Assembly (NCBI RefSeq): GCF_902770715.1
Contig: NZ_CACXTS010000002.1
Coordinates: forward strand, 1-64,000
Reading direction: 5' to 3'
Source of the DNA: an uncultured Methanobrevibacter sp.
GTDB lineage: Archaea > Methanobacteriota > Methanobacteria > Methanobacteriales > Methanobacteriaceae
DNA: 64,000 nt
Made by a program: the position numbers and the translations under genes. Shown piece after piece: positions 45,436 to 54,159 of this stretch. Numbering within the stretch: position 1 is the first letter of the stretch; each line of letters starts with the position of its first letter. The notes under the pieces were generated by a model. The model searched no databases, was not told the DNA's origin, and worked only from the letters and a program-made list of their open reading frames with translations.

Positions 45436-46704
45436 CTAATTTTCCCTCATTCTCTTTAATAAAGCTGCTGCAAGCTCTAAATCTGTAAAATTCTTATTTT
45501 TGTTGTTTTCAATTATTTTTATATATTTGTTTAAATTTTCTTTTGATTTCTGAACATTGTTTAAAATCAAGTTTACTTTAATTATATCAATCTCACTATG
45601 CGTGGGAATTTCCTTTTCAGTTATCTTATTGGATTTTAAAATATTATTAAATCTTGGAATTTCATCTTTGGAAACTAAAGTGAATGCGAATCCGGTTTTT
45701 CCCGCTCTAGCAGTCCTTCCAATCCTATGAATATAATCATCATTATTTTGAGGAACATCGTAGTTAATGACAAGGTCAACACCATTGATGTCAAGGCCAC
45801 GTGCGGCCACATCTGTTGCAACCAGAATGCCAATGTTTCCATTTCTGAATTTATTCATTACCTTATCTCTTGCCTGCTGTGTCATGTCTCCATGAAGGGC
45901 ATCGGCTGAATAGTTCTGTTTTTTCAAGTGTTTTTTTACAAAATCAACACTCTTTTTTGTATTGCAAAATATCAAAACGAGCTTTGCATCATACGCTTCT
46001 ATCAATCGAGTCAAGTAGTCGAATTTATCTTTAATATCACATTTAAAGGAATACTGAGTTATTTTTGGGATGTTTTTCTTTTTGTTGGAAACCCTAATAA
46101 ATTTCGGATTCTTTTGATAATTTTCGGCAATTTCCCTAACCTCATCAGGAATTGTGGCCGAAAAGAGCAGAGTCTGCCTTTGATAGGGAGTTCTGGACAA
46201 TATCTCTTCAATATCCTCCCTGAAGCCCATCTCCAACATTTCATCGGCTTCATCCAAAACAACAGTTTCAATACCTATCAAATCCAGATTGCCTCTTTCA
46301 ATATGGTCAATGACACGGCCGGGAGTTCCAACAACGATGTGGACACCTTTCTTCAATACTCTTGTTTGCTTTCCGATTGGTTGACCTCCATAAACTGCCA
46401 ATATTTTAAGTTTCTTTATTCTGGAACCTGCTTTTGCAATTTCACTGGCTACTTGCATGCATAGCTCCCGTGTAGGGCATAAGACAATAGCCTGTGGAGA
46501 TTTATCCAGAAGGAATATCTTTTCCAAAATGGGAACTGCAAATGCCAATGTCTTTCCGGAACCCGTTTGGGCCTGACCGATAATATCTATTCCTTTCAAT
46601 ACATCTGGAATGGCTCTGGATTGAATGGGAGTTGTTTTAGTGAAACCCATATCCCCGATAGCTTCCTTTATTTCATCGCCAATGTTAAAATCATCGAAAT
46701 TCAT
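45436..46704 (-). CDS. DEAD-box RNA helicase
   Basis: The product is 422 residues with all core motifs: TPIQSRAIP (Q), AQTGSGKT (45-52), PTRELCMQ, GTPGRVIDH, DEAD, SATIP, ATDVAARGLD and HRIGRTARAG. It unwinds RNA with ATP; ribosome assembly or mRNA roles are usual for the family. The C-terminus is short and lysine/asparagine rich. Confidence 0.95.
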   Translation of the reverse strand: MNFDDFNIGDEIKEAIGDMGFTKTTPIQSRAIPDVLKGIDIIGQAQTGSGKTLAFAVPILEKIFLLDKSPQAIVLCPTRELCMQVASEIAKAGSRIKKLKILAVYGGQPIGKQTRVLKKGVHIVVGTPGRVIDHIERGNLDLIGIETVVLDEADEMLEMGFREDIEEILSRTPYQRQTLLFSATIPDEVREIAENYQKNPKFIRVSNKKKNIPKITQYSFKCDIKDKFDYLTRLIEAYDAKLVLIFCNTKKSVDFVKKHLKKQNYSADALHGDMTQQARDKVMNKFRNGNIGILVATDVAARGLDINGVDLVINYDVPQNNDDYIHRIGRTARAGKTGFAFTLVSKDEIPRFNNILKSNKITEKEIPTHSEIDIIKVNLILNNVQKSKENLNKYIKIIENNKNKNFTDLELAAALLKRMREN

Positions 46705-46730
46705 TAATATTAATATTTAAAAAACAAGTT

Positions 46731-47591
46731 TTATATTAGTTTTGATTGAACTGATTTTTGAGGAAATTCCCTCAAATAGGTCAATATCTCATAAGTATCA
46801 CTCATGATTCCCGCATCGGCAGTTCTTCCTTTAAAATATTTCATCAGCTCATCATTATTCGGTGAGCCGACACCATAGCTATCACCGAACTCCTTTATGT
46901 ATCTCTCTTTCAATCCAGGGAAGTGCTCATCCAATTTTTCATAAAAGTATAGGCGATTTTTATCCCTTAAAGTTAAGCCCATGTTAAAGCAAAAGATTCC
47001 CTTAACGTTGACTTCAACACAAAAATCAAGTATTTCCTTTATATTTTCAAAATCGTCGTTGATGTAAGGCAGAATCGGACACAGCCATACCACTGTAGGA
47101 ATTCCCGCATCATCCAGCTCTTTTAAAACTTCCACTCTTCGTGAGGTCGGACAAACATTAGGCTCTATGATTCTGCACAAATCGTCATCTGCAGTTGTCA
47201 GGGTCATCTGAACAACCGCCTTTGCCTTTTCATTGATCTTTTCAAGCAAATCCAAATCCCTTAAGACCAAGTCGGATTTTGTGATGCAGGTGAATCCAAA
47301 TCCGTATCTGTAAATCATCTCCAATGATTTTCTGACATATTGCAAATGACTTTCGGCAGGAATATATGGGTCAGTCATCGAGCCTGTCCCGATCATGGCC
47401 TTTGGACGTTTGATGAGTTCCTTTTTAAGCAGCTCGAGAGCATTTTCCTTAACTTCGATATCTTCAAAATCATGGTCCATATTATATCGTTCACTTCTGG
47501 AATCGCAATATATGCACCCATGGCTGCATCCCCTATACAGGTTCATGCCGTTTTTGGGCGACAGTATAGTTTTGGCTGTTACATAGTGCAT
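46731..47591 (-). CDS. Radical SAM protein, SPL-like group
   Basis: The product is 286 residues. The cluster motif CSHGCIYC has Cys22, Cys26 and Cys29, followed by GTGSMTDPYIPAE and ITKSDLVLRD, as in spore-photoproduct-lyase-like proteins of the COG1533 group. The reaction is not known. It is divergent from the Cas4-like gene with a 97-bp shared promoter region. Confidence 0.88.
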   Translation of the reverse strand: MHYVTAKTILSPKNGMNLYRGCSHGCIYCDSRSERYNMDHDFEDIEVKENALELLKKELIKRPKAMIGTGSMTDPYIPAESHLQYVRKSLEMIYRYGFGFTCITKSDLVLRDLDLLEKINEKAKAVVQMTLTTADDDLCRIIEPNVCPTSRRVEVLKELDDAGIPTVVWLCPILPYINDDFENIKEILDFCVEVNVKGIFCFNMGLTLRDKNRLYFYEKLDEHFPGLKERYIKEFGDSYGVGSPNNDELMKYFKGRTADAGIMSDTYEILTYLREFPQKSVQSKLI

Positions 47592-47688
47592 AAATTAAAA
47601 TTTAATCGAAATGTTATATAAATGGATAGTTAGAGCATATGGAAAGTATTGGGCAAACATCAAATATGAAAAATGACAAAGAAAGATT

Positions 47689-48375
47689 ATGGAACAAAAA
47701 AACATTATTGGATATTCAAAGGAATACGAAATTAAAGACCATCCTTCAGTGGAAGGCCTTAAAATAATTGAAGGAAAAAGCAATTTCCCAATTAGCTGGC
47801 TCAATAAGCAAGGATATTGCGAATATCAGTTATATCTTGAGCACATGAAAGGCATAAAAACACAGGCAACACCCGAAATGACACATGGAATACAGATCCA
47901 TAAGGAGTTGGAGAACATATTCAAAGAGTCATCAACACCATCAACATTTGAAGATGCAGTCGAGGCATCCAAAAAGGAAGCGTCAATGTCAAGGGAATGC
48001 TTCGTGATAGCTCCCGATTATGGAATCAGAGGATACATTGATGAAATCTGGATGACTCCCAACGAAATTGTAATCATCGATGACAAACCTGGAAGAACAC
48101 CTTACCAGTCCACTATGAACCAGGTTAGAGCATATTGCCTTGCATACAAGAACATGACAAATGAAGAAAGAAAAATCAAGGGCGCCCTAAGGGAGCGCGG
48201 AACCGGTAACCTGTTCTGGATTGAAGTGTTTACCCCTGAAGTCGAAAAGGAAATCAAGTTTACAATTGACAGAATGCATGGGCTGTTCGACGGTACAAAA
48301 CCATTCATACCAACTAAAAATCCAAACAAATGCCGATCATGTAACTTTAAAAATGATTGCGAACATGCAAACTGA
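47689..48375 (+). CDS. Cas4/Dna2-like PD-(D/E)XK exonuclease, not linked to CRISPR
   Basis: The product is 228 residues. One N-terminal cysteine (Cys44 in GYCEYQLYLE) and a C-terminal CRSCNFKNDC (Cys215, 218, 224) form the Fe-S site. Between them lie THGIQIHKELE, IRGYIDEIW and IVIIDDKPG, the nuclease core. Such proteins resect DNA ends. No cas genes or repeats are in the window, so a repair role is more likely. An SNase-type gene follows after 5 bp. Confidence 0.88.
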   Translation: MEQKNIIGYSKEYEIKDHPSVEGLKIIEGKSNFPISWLNKQGYCEYQLYLEHMKGIKTQATPEMTHGIQIHKELENIFKESSTPSTFEDAVEASKKEASMSRECFVIAPDYGIRGYIDEIWMTPNEIVIIDDKPGRTPYQSTMNQVRAYCLAYKNMTNEERKIKGALRERGTGNLFWIEVFTPEVEKEIKFTIDRMHGLFDGTKPFIPTKNPNKCRSCNFKNDCEHAN

Positions 48376-48380
48376 TTTAA

Positions 48381-48845
48381 ATGAATAAAAAACGCATTTC
48401 ACAAATATTATTGATAGTATTCATAATAACAATGATGCTGACCGTTGCAAATATCTTCCTACATGACAGCAACACCCAAGAAAATCAGACAGGAACATTG
48501 AACATCAGCAACAAAACTGTTCACTATGAAAAAGCGGGAAAGTGTCTGGAAGTTATTGACGGCAACACAATTCAGGTTTACGGCGTGGGCAGGGTTCAGC
48601 TAATACAGGTAGACACCCCCGATAAGGAACCCGGATTAAGCCAGGCAAAGAAATTTGTCGAAGACAGATGTCTTGGAAAAACAGTGTATCTTGACATAGA
48701 TGACAAACAGAGCGAGGACAAATACGGCCGTACGCTAGCTATCGTCTATACAGACACATCAGACATCAACAAAGAACTGCTTGACAATAGCTTGGCCAAC
48801 GTATCCTATTTCACACCAAGCGAATTTAAAAAAGGAGAAGTGTGA
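48381..48845 (+). CDS. Membrane-anchored staphylococcal-nuclease-type nuclease
   Basis: The product is 154 residues. One hydrophobic segment (about 8-26) anchors or exports it. The SNase fold follows: LEVIDGNTIQVYGVGRVQLIQVDTPDKE, seen as VIDGNTIQV, then RVQLIQVDTPDKE, SQAKKFVEDRCLGKTVYL and DKYGRTLAIVY. The key Arg, Asp and Glu positions are kept, though the usual DGDT reads DGNT. It probably degrades extracellular nucleic acid. Its TGA abuts the convergent gene stop. Confidence 0.88.
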   Translation: MNKKRISQILLIVFIITMMLTVANIFLHDSNTQENQTGTLNISNKTVHYEKAGKCLEVIDGNTIQVYGVGRVQLIQVDTPDKEPGLSQAKKFVEDRCLGKTVYLDIDDKQSEDKYGRTLAIVYTDTSDINKELLDNSLANVSYFTPSEFKKGEV

Positions 48846-49481
48846 TTAAACAACTCTGTTCAATCCCAAATAGATTTTGTTTTTCTTATATACCTTTTCC
48901 AATATTTCATTCCATTCATCAACGCTTATATGGCCTTTATTTGGAATTAGGTTATCAAGAGAGGATTCGTTCAGATTCAATATGTCTGCAAGAACAAATG
49001 ACAGTGCCCTGCCGGTCAACGGCAAATCATAAGGATCATATCCAGTGACTGCCAAAACCCAAACATTTTCCTTTGAAGCACTGTTATACTCTTTCCTAAG
49101 GCTGTCAAACCAGCTGGCTATTCTTCCTTCACCATTTCCGACACCGTCAATTGAGATATAATAATCCTCACCGGAAAAATCAATTGAATCAATAGCCTTT
49201 TGAATCTTAAGGTTCAATTCGGGAGAACCTATTTCCAAATCAAACTCGTTGTTCGTGATGCTTTTGGAAATATGATTTTCTATTTCCTTTTTGTTTTTGA
49301 AATATCCGAGAGGCTCCAGTCTATCAGGGTCCCTATCGCATAAATCATAAATTAAATCCTCATCAACGTCAACGATTTCATATCCTTCAAGCTTATGGGA
49401 TTTGTATTCTTTAAAATCAATGCAATAATTTTCTAAATCTTCCTTATTTAAATACCAAAGAACTTGAACTTTCTTAATCAT
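48846..49481 (-). CDS. Hypothetical protein, 211 residues
   Basis: I do not recognise the family. It is soluble and acidic, with KKVQVLWYLNKEDLENYCI at the start, a strand-rich middle (DYYISIDGVGNGEGRIASWF) and a helical end. WVLAVTGYDPYDLPLTGRAL is a notable conserved-looking stretch. It lies 29 bp after an RDD membrane protein gene. Confidence 0.65.
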   Translation of the reverse strand: MIKKVQVLWYLNKEDLENYCIDFKEYKSHKLEGYEIVDVDEDLIYDLCDRDPDRLEPLGYFKNKKEIENHISKSITNNEFDLEIGSPELNLKIQKAIDSIDFSGEDYYISIDGVGNGEGRIASWFDSLRKEYNSASKENVWVLAVTGYDPYDLPLTGRALSFVLADILNLNESSLDNLIPNKGHISVDEWNEILEKVYKKNKIYLGLNRVV

Positions 49482-49510
49482 TTCAATCTTTAAAAATAGA
49501 ATGAATGAGC

Positions 49511-49909
49511 TTAAAGCTCATCAATAACAATTGTTCTAGTAATATTGTTTAAAATCCTATCAGTCTTCAATATTTTACCAATAGCCCAATCGAAAATAAT
49601 TGGAATCCAATATATTTTAGTTAAATTACGTACAATTGCCTGTGGCCATGAAATATCATAACCGTTTTTGGATTTAACTTGTAAATACATTAAAGATTTG
49701 CCTACGGTAGCCCCAGCAAACTTCTCACATAAAATGAAGTAAACCAATGTCAAAATAGGGGTTACATATGGGAAATACTGATATACCATGTACGAATTAT
49801 ATGGATTTACAATGAAAAACAACAAATAGGATACAATCCACATAAATGCTGAAACGACAAAAAAGTCAATTACATATGCGACAACTCTTCTTGAAAATAC
49901 ACTTACCAT
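49511..49909 (-). CDS. RDD family membrane protein
   Basis: The product is 132 residues with three membrane helices. SRRVVAYVIDFFVVSAFMW carries the Arg-Asp pattern, and FAGATVGKSLMYLQVKSK is the second family block. AAGGTGAT precedes the ATG. RDD proteins may be transporters; the function here is unknown. It follows hypE by 9 bp. Confidence 0.87.
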   Translation of the reverse strand: MVSVFSRRVVAYVIDFFVVSAFMWIVSYLLFFIVNPYNSYMVYQYFPYVTPILTLVYFILCEKFAGATVGKSLMYLQVKSKNGYDISWPQAIVRNLTKIYWIPIIFDWAIGKILKTDRILNNITRTIVIDEL

Positions 49910-49918
49910 CTTATCACC

Positions 49919-50941
49919 TTAACACACTCTAGGAACCGGATCGGCAATAGGTGCCTCCAGAATTCTTTCACCGCCAATCGGAGTGTTGACAACAACATAA
50001 TCACCTTCAACAACTTCACCGATAATGGCCGCATTCTCCCCATATTTTTCACTTCTTATTGCTTCAAGGATCTCTTCCGCCTTATCGGCCTTAACTCCCA
50101 TAACAACTTTGCCTTCATTTGCTACTTCAAATGGGTCGATACCTAACATTTCAGATACTGCATGAACCTCCTCCTTAATAGGAATTGCATCCTGTTCAAG
50201 AACTACACCCACACCGGATTTTGAAGCCATCTCATTGATTGCATTGGCAAAACCTCCGCGGGTAGGGTCTTTCATGGCAGTAACTCCACCAATTTCCAAA
50301 GCTTTTTTAATGATATTCCACATAGGAGCAACATCAGATTTTAAATCAGTCTCAAAACCGAAACCTTCTCTAAAAGACATTAGACTCATTCCGTGGTCTC
50401 CTAAACTGCCTGTGATGATAATCTTATCACCGACCTCTAAAGTAGAATCGCGAATTACTTCACCTTTTTTAGCAATACCTATTCCTGTAGTGACCATTAC
50501 AATACCGTCAAGTTTGTCCTGAGGCATCACTTTAGTATCACCGGTAATCACGGCAACATCAACTTCCTGACATGCTTCATTTAATGATTTTATGATCCTG
50601 TCCAAGTCTTCAATTGGAAATCCTTCCTGCATGATGATTGCGTTAGATATAGCCAATGGGCGAGCCCCCATTACTGAAACATCGTTAATTGTTCCTGCAG
50701 CTGAAATTCTACCAATATCTCCACCTGGGAAAAATAACGGATCGATAGTATGACCATCTGTTGTAAAAACAATTTCATAATCGTCTCCAAGAGGGATGGA
50801 AGCACCATCATCTAAAGCATCTAAACTAATACCGCCGTTAACGCTTTTTTTAGTGATATTATCCAATATTGTGCTGGCAATTAAATTAGCCATAACTTCT
50901 CCACCAGCACCATGATTCATACTAATTTTATCGTCTGACAT
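49919..50941 (-). CDS. hypE: Hydrogenase maturation protein HypE
   Basis: The product is 340 residues and ends in the required cysteine (DPVPRVC). MNHGAGGEVMANLI, TDGHTIDPLFFPGGDIGR and GTINDVSVMGARPLA are HypE signatures. It dehydrates a thiocarbamate on its C-terminal Cys to a cyanide ligand for NiFe hydrogenases, which hydrogenotrophic methanogens need. The RDD gene is co-oriented downstream. Confidence 0.96.
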   Translation of the reverse strand: MSDDKISMNHGAGGEVMANLIASTILDNITKKSVNGGISLDALDDGASIPLGDDYEIVFTTDGHTIDPLFFPGGDIGRISAAGTINDVSVMGARPLAISNAIIMQEGFPIEDLDRIIKSLNEACQEVDVAVITGDTKVMPQDKLDGIVMVTTGIGIAKKGEVIRDSTLEVGDKIIITGSLGDHGMSLMSFREGFGFETDLKSDVAPMWNIIKKALEIGGVTAMKDPTRGGFANAINEMASKSGVGVVLEQDAIPIKEEVHAVSEMLGIDPFEVANEGKVVMGVKADKAEEILEAIRSEKYGENAAIIGEVVEGDYVVVNTPIGGERILEAPIADPVPRVC

Positions 50942-51029
50942 TTTATCTCCTATACTCTAATAAATATATGATATAGTATCTGTTAAAACAAGTATATTAA
51001 TTTAGTTAAAAAAATTTAAAAAAAAAGAG

Positions 51030-51053
51030 AATTTAAGAAATTAATCTTAAATT
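51030..51053 (-). terminator. Hairpin plus U-tract overlapping the rps8e stop codon
   Basis: AATTTAAG and CTTAAATT form a perfect 8-bp stem with an 8-nt loop. A U9 run follows on the minus strand (complement of 51018-51026). The stem includes the stop region of S8e. Confidence 0.65.
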
Positions 51054-51421
51054 AAAATTCCGTTAATAACACCGTCTTGACCAGGTCTGGATGTTACTTT
51101 TGCATTACCTTCAGGGGTTTCTACGATAGCACCTTTGGTAATGATGTTCCTTCTTACGTAGTTAGGGTTTGCGGTGTTTTCGATAACGTTTAAGATTTCT
51201 ACTACTTTGGTTTTACCGTTAGCGTCGGTTACATTAATTTGATTACCGGTAGCTAATCTGAGTTTTTCGTTTCCACCACGAGTTCTAATTTTTCTTAATT
51301 TTTTTTCATCTAATCTAGTTTCTGCTGGGTCTCTTCCGAGTTCTGATTTTCTTTTTCCACGGTTTGCAACATTTCTTGCACCGGAAGGACTCCTTGTTGA
51401 TTTTCCTTGAGAAATTGCCAT
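51047..51421 (-). CDS. rps8e: 30S ribosomal protein S8e
   Basis: The product is 124 residues, typical for archaeal S8e. It begins [20 protein letters not shown] and continues [15 protein letters not shown], with the end [18 protein letters not shown]. It belongs to the small subunit and is found in archaea and eukaryotes only. AGGTGA lies before the ATG. A 72-nt imperfect hairpin begins 48 nt upstream of the start codon. Confidence 0.97.
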   Translation of the reverse strand: MAISQGKSTRSPSGARNVANRGKRKSELGRDPAETRLDEKKLRKIRTRGGNEKLRLATGNQINVTDANGKTKVVEILNVIENTANPNYVRRNIITKGAIVETPEGNAKVTSRPGQDGVINGILI

Positions 51422-51468
51422 TATTTCACCTAAATAAATATAATCTATTAATTAATAATCGCTGTCAA

Positions 51469-51540
51469 TAAGCCTCTTTTCAATCAAACTGTCGGCAAGA
51501 TAAATGACAGTTCAATTATTGAGAGCAAAAAAGAGCCTTA
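51469..51540 (-). ncRNA. Long structured leader or small RNA upstream of rps8e
   Basis: Three nested stems are seen: 51469-51480 with 51529-51540 (11 of 12 pairs), 51481-51484 with 51518-51521 (4 pairs), and 51487-51493 with 51506-51512 (7 pairs, 12-nt loop). Together there are 22 base pairs in 72 nt, in otherwise AT-rich DNA. A TATA-like box at 51573-51583 would start transcription about 10 nt before the structure, so it is probably the 5' leader of the S8e mRNA. It could serve autogenous control, or be a separate small RNA. Confidence 0.5.
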
Positions 51541-51572
51541 ATGAATAATGATAATTAAATATTAATTTATCA

Positions 51573-51583
51573 TTATATATAAA
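51573..51583 (-). promoter_or_regulatory. TATA-like box for rps8e
   Basis: The minus strand reads TTTATATATAA, about 25 bp before the inferred start near 51550. It is the best archaeal promoter match in the 193-bp gap. Confidence 0.5.
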
Positions 51584-51614
51584 TGTTTTATTTTTTAGCA
51601 AAAAAATAGGTATT

Positions 51615-51854
51615 TTACTTCTTATTTTTTAAAATGAATTCTTCGACAAGCTTGTCAAAGTCTTCCTCACTAAGTTCCTCATCAGATGCTGCATCTAAAA
51701 TTTTCTGTATTTCTTCAGGGCTGACGTCGTCGCCTAAAAAATCAATTAATAAATCCTTCAAATCATTATCGTCGATATATGCCTCGGCATTTGAAGAGAA
51801 ACTTTCAACATTGCCTTCCTCATCTAAAATGTAATATGGAATTTCATTCTGCAT
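51615..51854 (-). CDS. Small acidic hypothetical protein, 79 residues
   Basis: The family is unknown. It is very acidic and helical, with DDNDLKDLLIDFLGDDVSPE and EEIQKILDAASDEELSEEDF. It lies 7 bp after another acidic gene, so the two form an operon. No membrane segment. Confidence 0.55.
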   Translation of the reverse strand: MQNEIPYYILDEEGNVESFSSNAEAYIDDNDLKDLLIDFLGDDVSPEEIQKILDAASDEELSEEDFDKLVEEFILKNKK

Positions 51855-51861
51855 TATTTTT

Positions 51862-52137
51862 CTACTCTCCTACAAATTCATAGTAAACAATTCCATAAGG
51901 ATCATCATCGAAATACCATTCCATTGGCTCTTCATCCTCATCGTATTCATCCATAATTTCATCTTCAAGCTCTTCGGCCCCTTCAACTTGAATTATGATA
52001 TTAACATCCTCATCTAAATTTTCAACATCAATGCCCAATGCGTCTAAGTCAATGACTATCTCGTCTTCGTCTGCATCTTCGGGGACAATGATAACAATCT
52101 CATCTCCCGCTTTAATGTCAATATTGGGATTTTCCAT
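51862..52137 (-). CDS. Small, extremely acidic hypothetical protein, 91 residues
   Basis: The family is unknown. About a third of residues are Asp or Glu. Two short strand segments (DEIVIIVPEDADEDEIVIDL, NIIIQVEGAEE) lie before an acidic tail with aromatic residues (EWYFDDDPYGIVYYEF). It starts with a good ribosome-binding site and is co-transcribed with the 79-residue gene. Confidence 0.55.
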   Translation of the reverse strand: MENPNIDIKAGDEIVIIVPEDADEDEIVIDLDALGIDVENLDEDVNIIIQVEGAEELEDEIMDEYDEDEEPMEWYFDDDPYGIVYYEFVGE

Positions 52138-52188
52138 CTCATCACTTCCTTGAGAAATTTATGTTCTAATATTTGTAGATAGTAACCT

Positions 52189-52533
52189 TTAATGGTTACT
52201 ATCAATTTCAAAGTTTATGGCAGGTATCCTGTAATCGTTTTTACATTTGACGGAACAGATTTTCAAATCCTCAATGCACATATTGAAATTCAAGAAAAAT
52301 GCGTCGCAGATAATTCTAATCTTCACATTGGAGTTTTCCAATATTTGCTTTGGTATATCCAAGACCTCAGATGCATTGCTGACATAGACTGAAGCCGGGA
52401 GATTGTTCTCGTCAATTCCTAAAAATATCCCATTTGAGATATCATAGTCCGCACAGAAGCCGTTTCGGCCTTCAACCTTTCCGACAAATGTGTCGGTTAC
52501 CTCGTCATAACTTGTAATCAATCTTTCTTTCAT
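52189..52533 (-). CDS. DUF2283-like protein, single gene
   Basis: The product is 114 residues from MKERLITSYDEV at 52533, where GAGGT lies 8 nt upstream; the GTG farther up is inside that site. It has SYDEVTDTFVGKV and GIFLGIDENNLPASVYVSNAS, the same layout as the DUF2283-like protein at 21820-22197. Here no DUF4258-like partner is adjacent. Confidence 0.6.
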   Translation of the reverse strand: MKERLITSYDEVTDTFVGKVEGRNGFCADYDISNGIFLGIDENNLPASVYVSNASEVLDIPKQILENSNVKIRIICDAFFLNFNMCIEDLKICSVKCKNDYRIPAINFEIDSNH

Positions 52534-52722
52534 TGTATCAAACCTCACACATACTATGTAGCATTTGACATATAAAAAACTTCTAAGAGCATCTGAAAAG
52601 TAATATGAACTAACTATAATGTAAATAAACCTATTTTAAAGCAATAATATTGAAATAATTTAAAATCGATTTAGAAAAGTATTATTAATATGATAAATCA
52701 AAATTTTAATCAGGTGTAAAAA

Positions 52723-53406
52723 TTGGTTGAAGAGACAAAAGAACAGTTAGAACTTGAAGCGGAAATTAAAGCGCAAGCTCAAAAATTCTTAAAATACCTT
52801 AATTCAACACTTCCTGAAAGCATGGAATTGGAATACGAAGGATTTTACAGAAGAGGATTCTTTGTAAGCAAAAAAAGATATGCTGTAATTGAAGATGGTG
52901 AAATCATAGCAAAAGGATTGGAATTGGTCAGAAGAGACTGGGCACCAATAGTTAAAAAAACACAGGAATCCGTATTGATGGCAATCCTAAGAGAAGGGGA
53001 TTCCGATAAGGCCATCAGCGAAGTCAAAAAAGTTCTAAAAAAAATTAAAAAAGGGGATGTTGATAAAAAGGAAATGATTATTCACACCCAAATTACAAAA
53101 CCTCTTGACCAATACAAACAGGTGGGGCCACATGTCGTAGCAGCCCGCAAAATCGAAGAGCACGGCATTAAGGTTTCACGGGGAACCATCATCCAGTATA
53201 TTATCGTAAAAGGAAAGGGATCCATCAGCCAAAGGGCTGTTCCATACGAATACAGCGAGGGATATGAATACGATAAGGACTATTATATCAACAACCAATT
53301 GATTCCGGCCATTGAAAGGATAATGTATTCCTTCGGATATACAAAAAAAGACCTGGAGGATATGGCCCGTGGAGAAGTCCAACAAAGTTTGGATGCTTTT
53401 TTCTAA
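52723..53406 (+). CDS. polB2: DNA polymerase B, separately encoded C-terminal subunit
   Basis: The product is 227 residues. [20 protein letters not shown] and [18 protein letters not shown] match the late palm and thumb region of family B polymerases. The upstream catalytic part is absent because in Methanobacteriales PolB is made from two genes; this matches the small MTH208-type subunit. The start is TTG 52723, with AGGTG 7 nt upstream. It should pair with a larger subunit encoded elsewhere. Confidence 0.92.
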   Translation: MVEETKEQLELEAEIKAQAQKFLKYLNSTLPESMELEYEGFYRRGFFVSKKRYAVIEDGEIIAKGLELVRRDWAPIVKKTQESVLMAILREGDSDKAISEVKKVLKKIKKGDVDKKEMIIHTQITKPLDQYKQVGPHVVAARKIEEHGIKVSRGTIIQYIIVKGKGSISQRAVPYEYSEGYEYDKDYYINNQLIPAIERIMYSFGYTKKDLEDMARGEVQQSLDAFF

Positions 53407-53444
53407 AAAAATTTAAATATTTTTAAAGGCATAATATCAATCAT

Positions 53445-54137
53445 ATGATGAACAATGATGATAGCGTAGTCTTTTTTGATATAGATGGTACATTGCTTGA
53501 CACTTCAGATTTTGCTGAAACTGCAAGAAAAGCAGCAATCGGATTAATGGTTGATAACGGTCTCCCATTAGATAAAGATGAGGCATATGGTGTTCTAAAA
53601 ACAATTATCCGTGAAAAAGGATCCAATTACGGTAAACATTTCAACGTATTGACCCAAGTCGTTTTGGGCCATGAAGACCCGATGCTTGTTGCGCTTGGAA
53701 TGATTACATACCACAACGTTAAAATGGCGCTTTTAAGACCTTATGCTAAAACAATTGATACATTAATCTATCTTAAGAGTCAAGGATATCGCCTAGCAGT
53801 TATTTCCAATGGTATTACAATCAAACAATGGGAAAAGCTTGTCAGACTTAATGTGCATTCATTTTTCGATGAGGTCATTACATCCGAAGAAGTTGGAAAA
53901 GAAAAACCCGACAAATTAATCTTTGATGTTGCACTTAGAAAAATGAACGGAAACCCTGAAAAATCAGTGATGATTGGAAATAAATTCAAAGCTGATGCAT
54001 TAGGCGCAGTAAATGCGGGCTTAAGTGCTATTCTTGTCAATTCTGATGTTACAGAAGAAGACAGGGAATACATTAAAAAAGAAAAATTAGATATTACTAT
54101 TATTGATGACATTGGTGATGTAAACACAATATTATAA
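53445..54137 (+). CDS. HAD-family hydrolase, TIGR02253 type
   Basis: The product is 230 residues. HAD motifs are clear: FDIDGTLLDTSD (I), AVISNGI (II), EKPDKLIFDVAL (III) and MIGNKFKADALGAVNAG (IV). It probably removes phosphate from a small metabolite. The gene starts 38 bp after polB2 and could share its transcript. Confidence 0.88.
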   Translation: MMNNDDSVVFFDIDGTLLDTSDFAETARKAAIGLMVDNGLPLDKDEAYGVLKTIIREKGSNYGKHFNVLTQVVLGHEDPMLVALGMITYHNVKMALLRPYAKTIDTLIYLKSQGYRLAVISNGITIKQWEKLVRLNVHSFFDEVITSEEVGKEKPDKLIFDVALRKMNGNPEKSVMIGNKFKADALGAVNAGLSAILVNSDVTEEDREYIKKEKLDITIIDDIGDVNTIL

Positions 54138-54159
54138 TCACCAAAATTAACTATTTTTT

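Noticed and set aside
47689-48375. CRISPR-Cas locus, from the Cas4-like gene
   Set aside because: No other cas genes or repeats occur in the window, and stand-alone Cas4-like nucleases are common in archaea.
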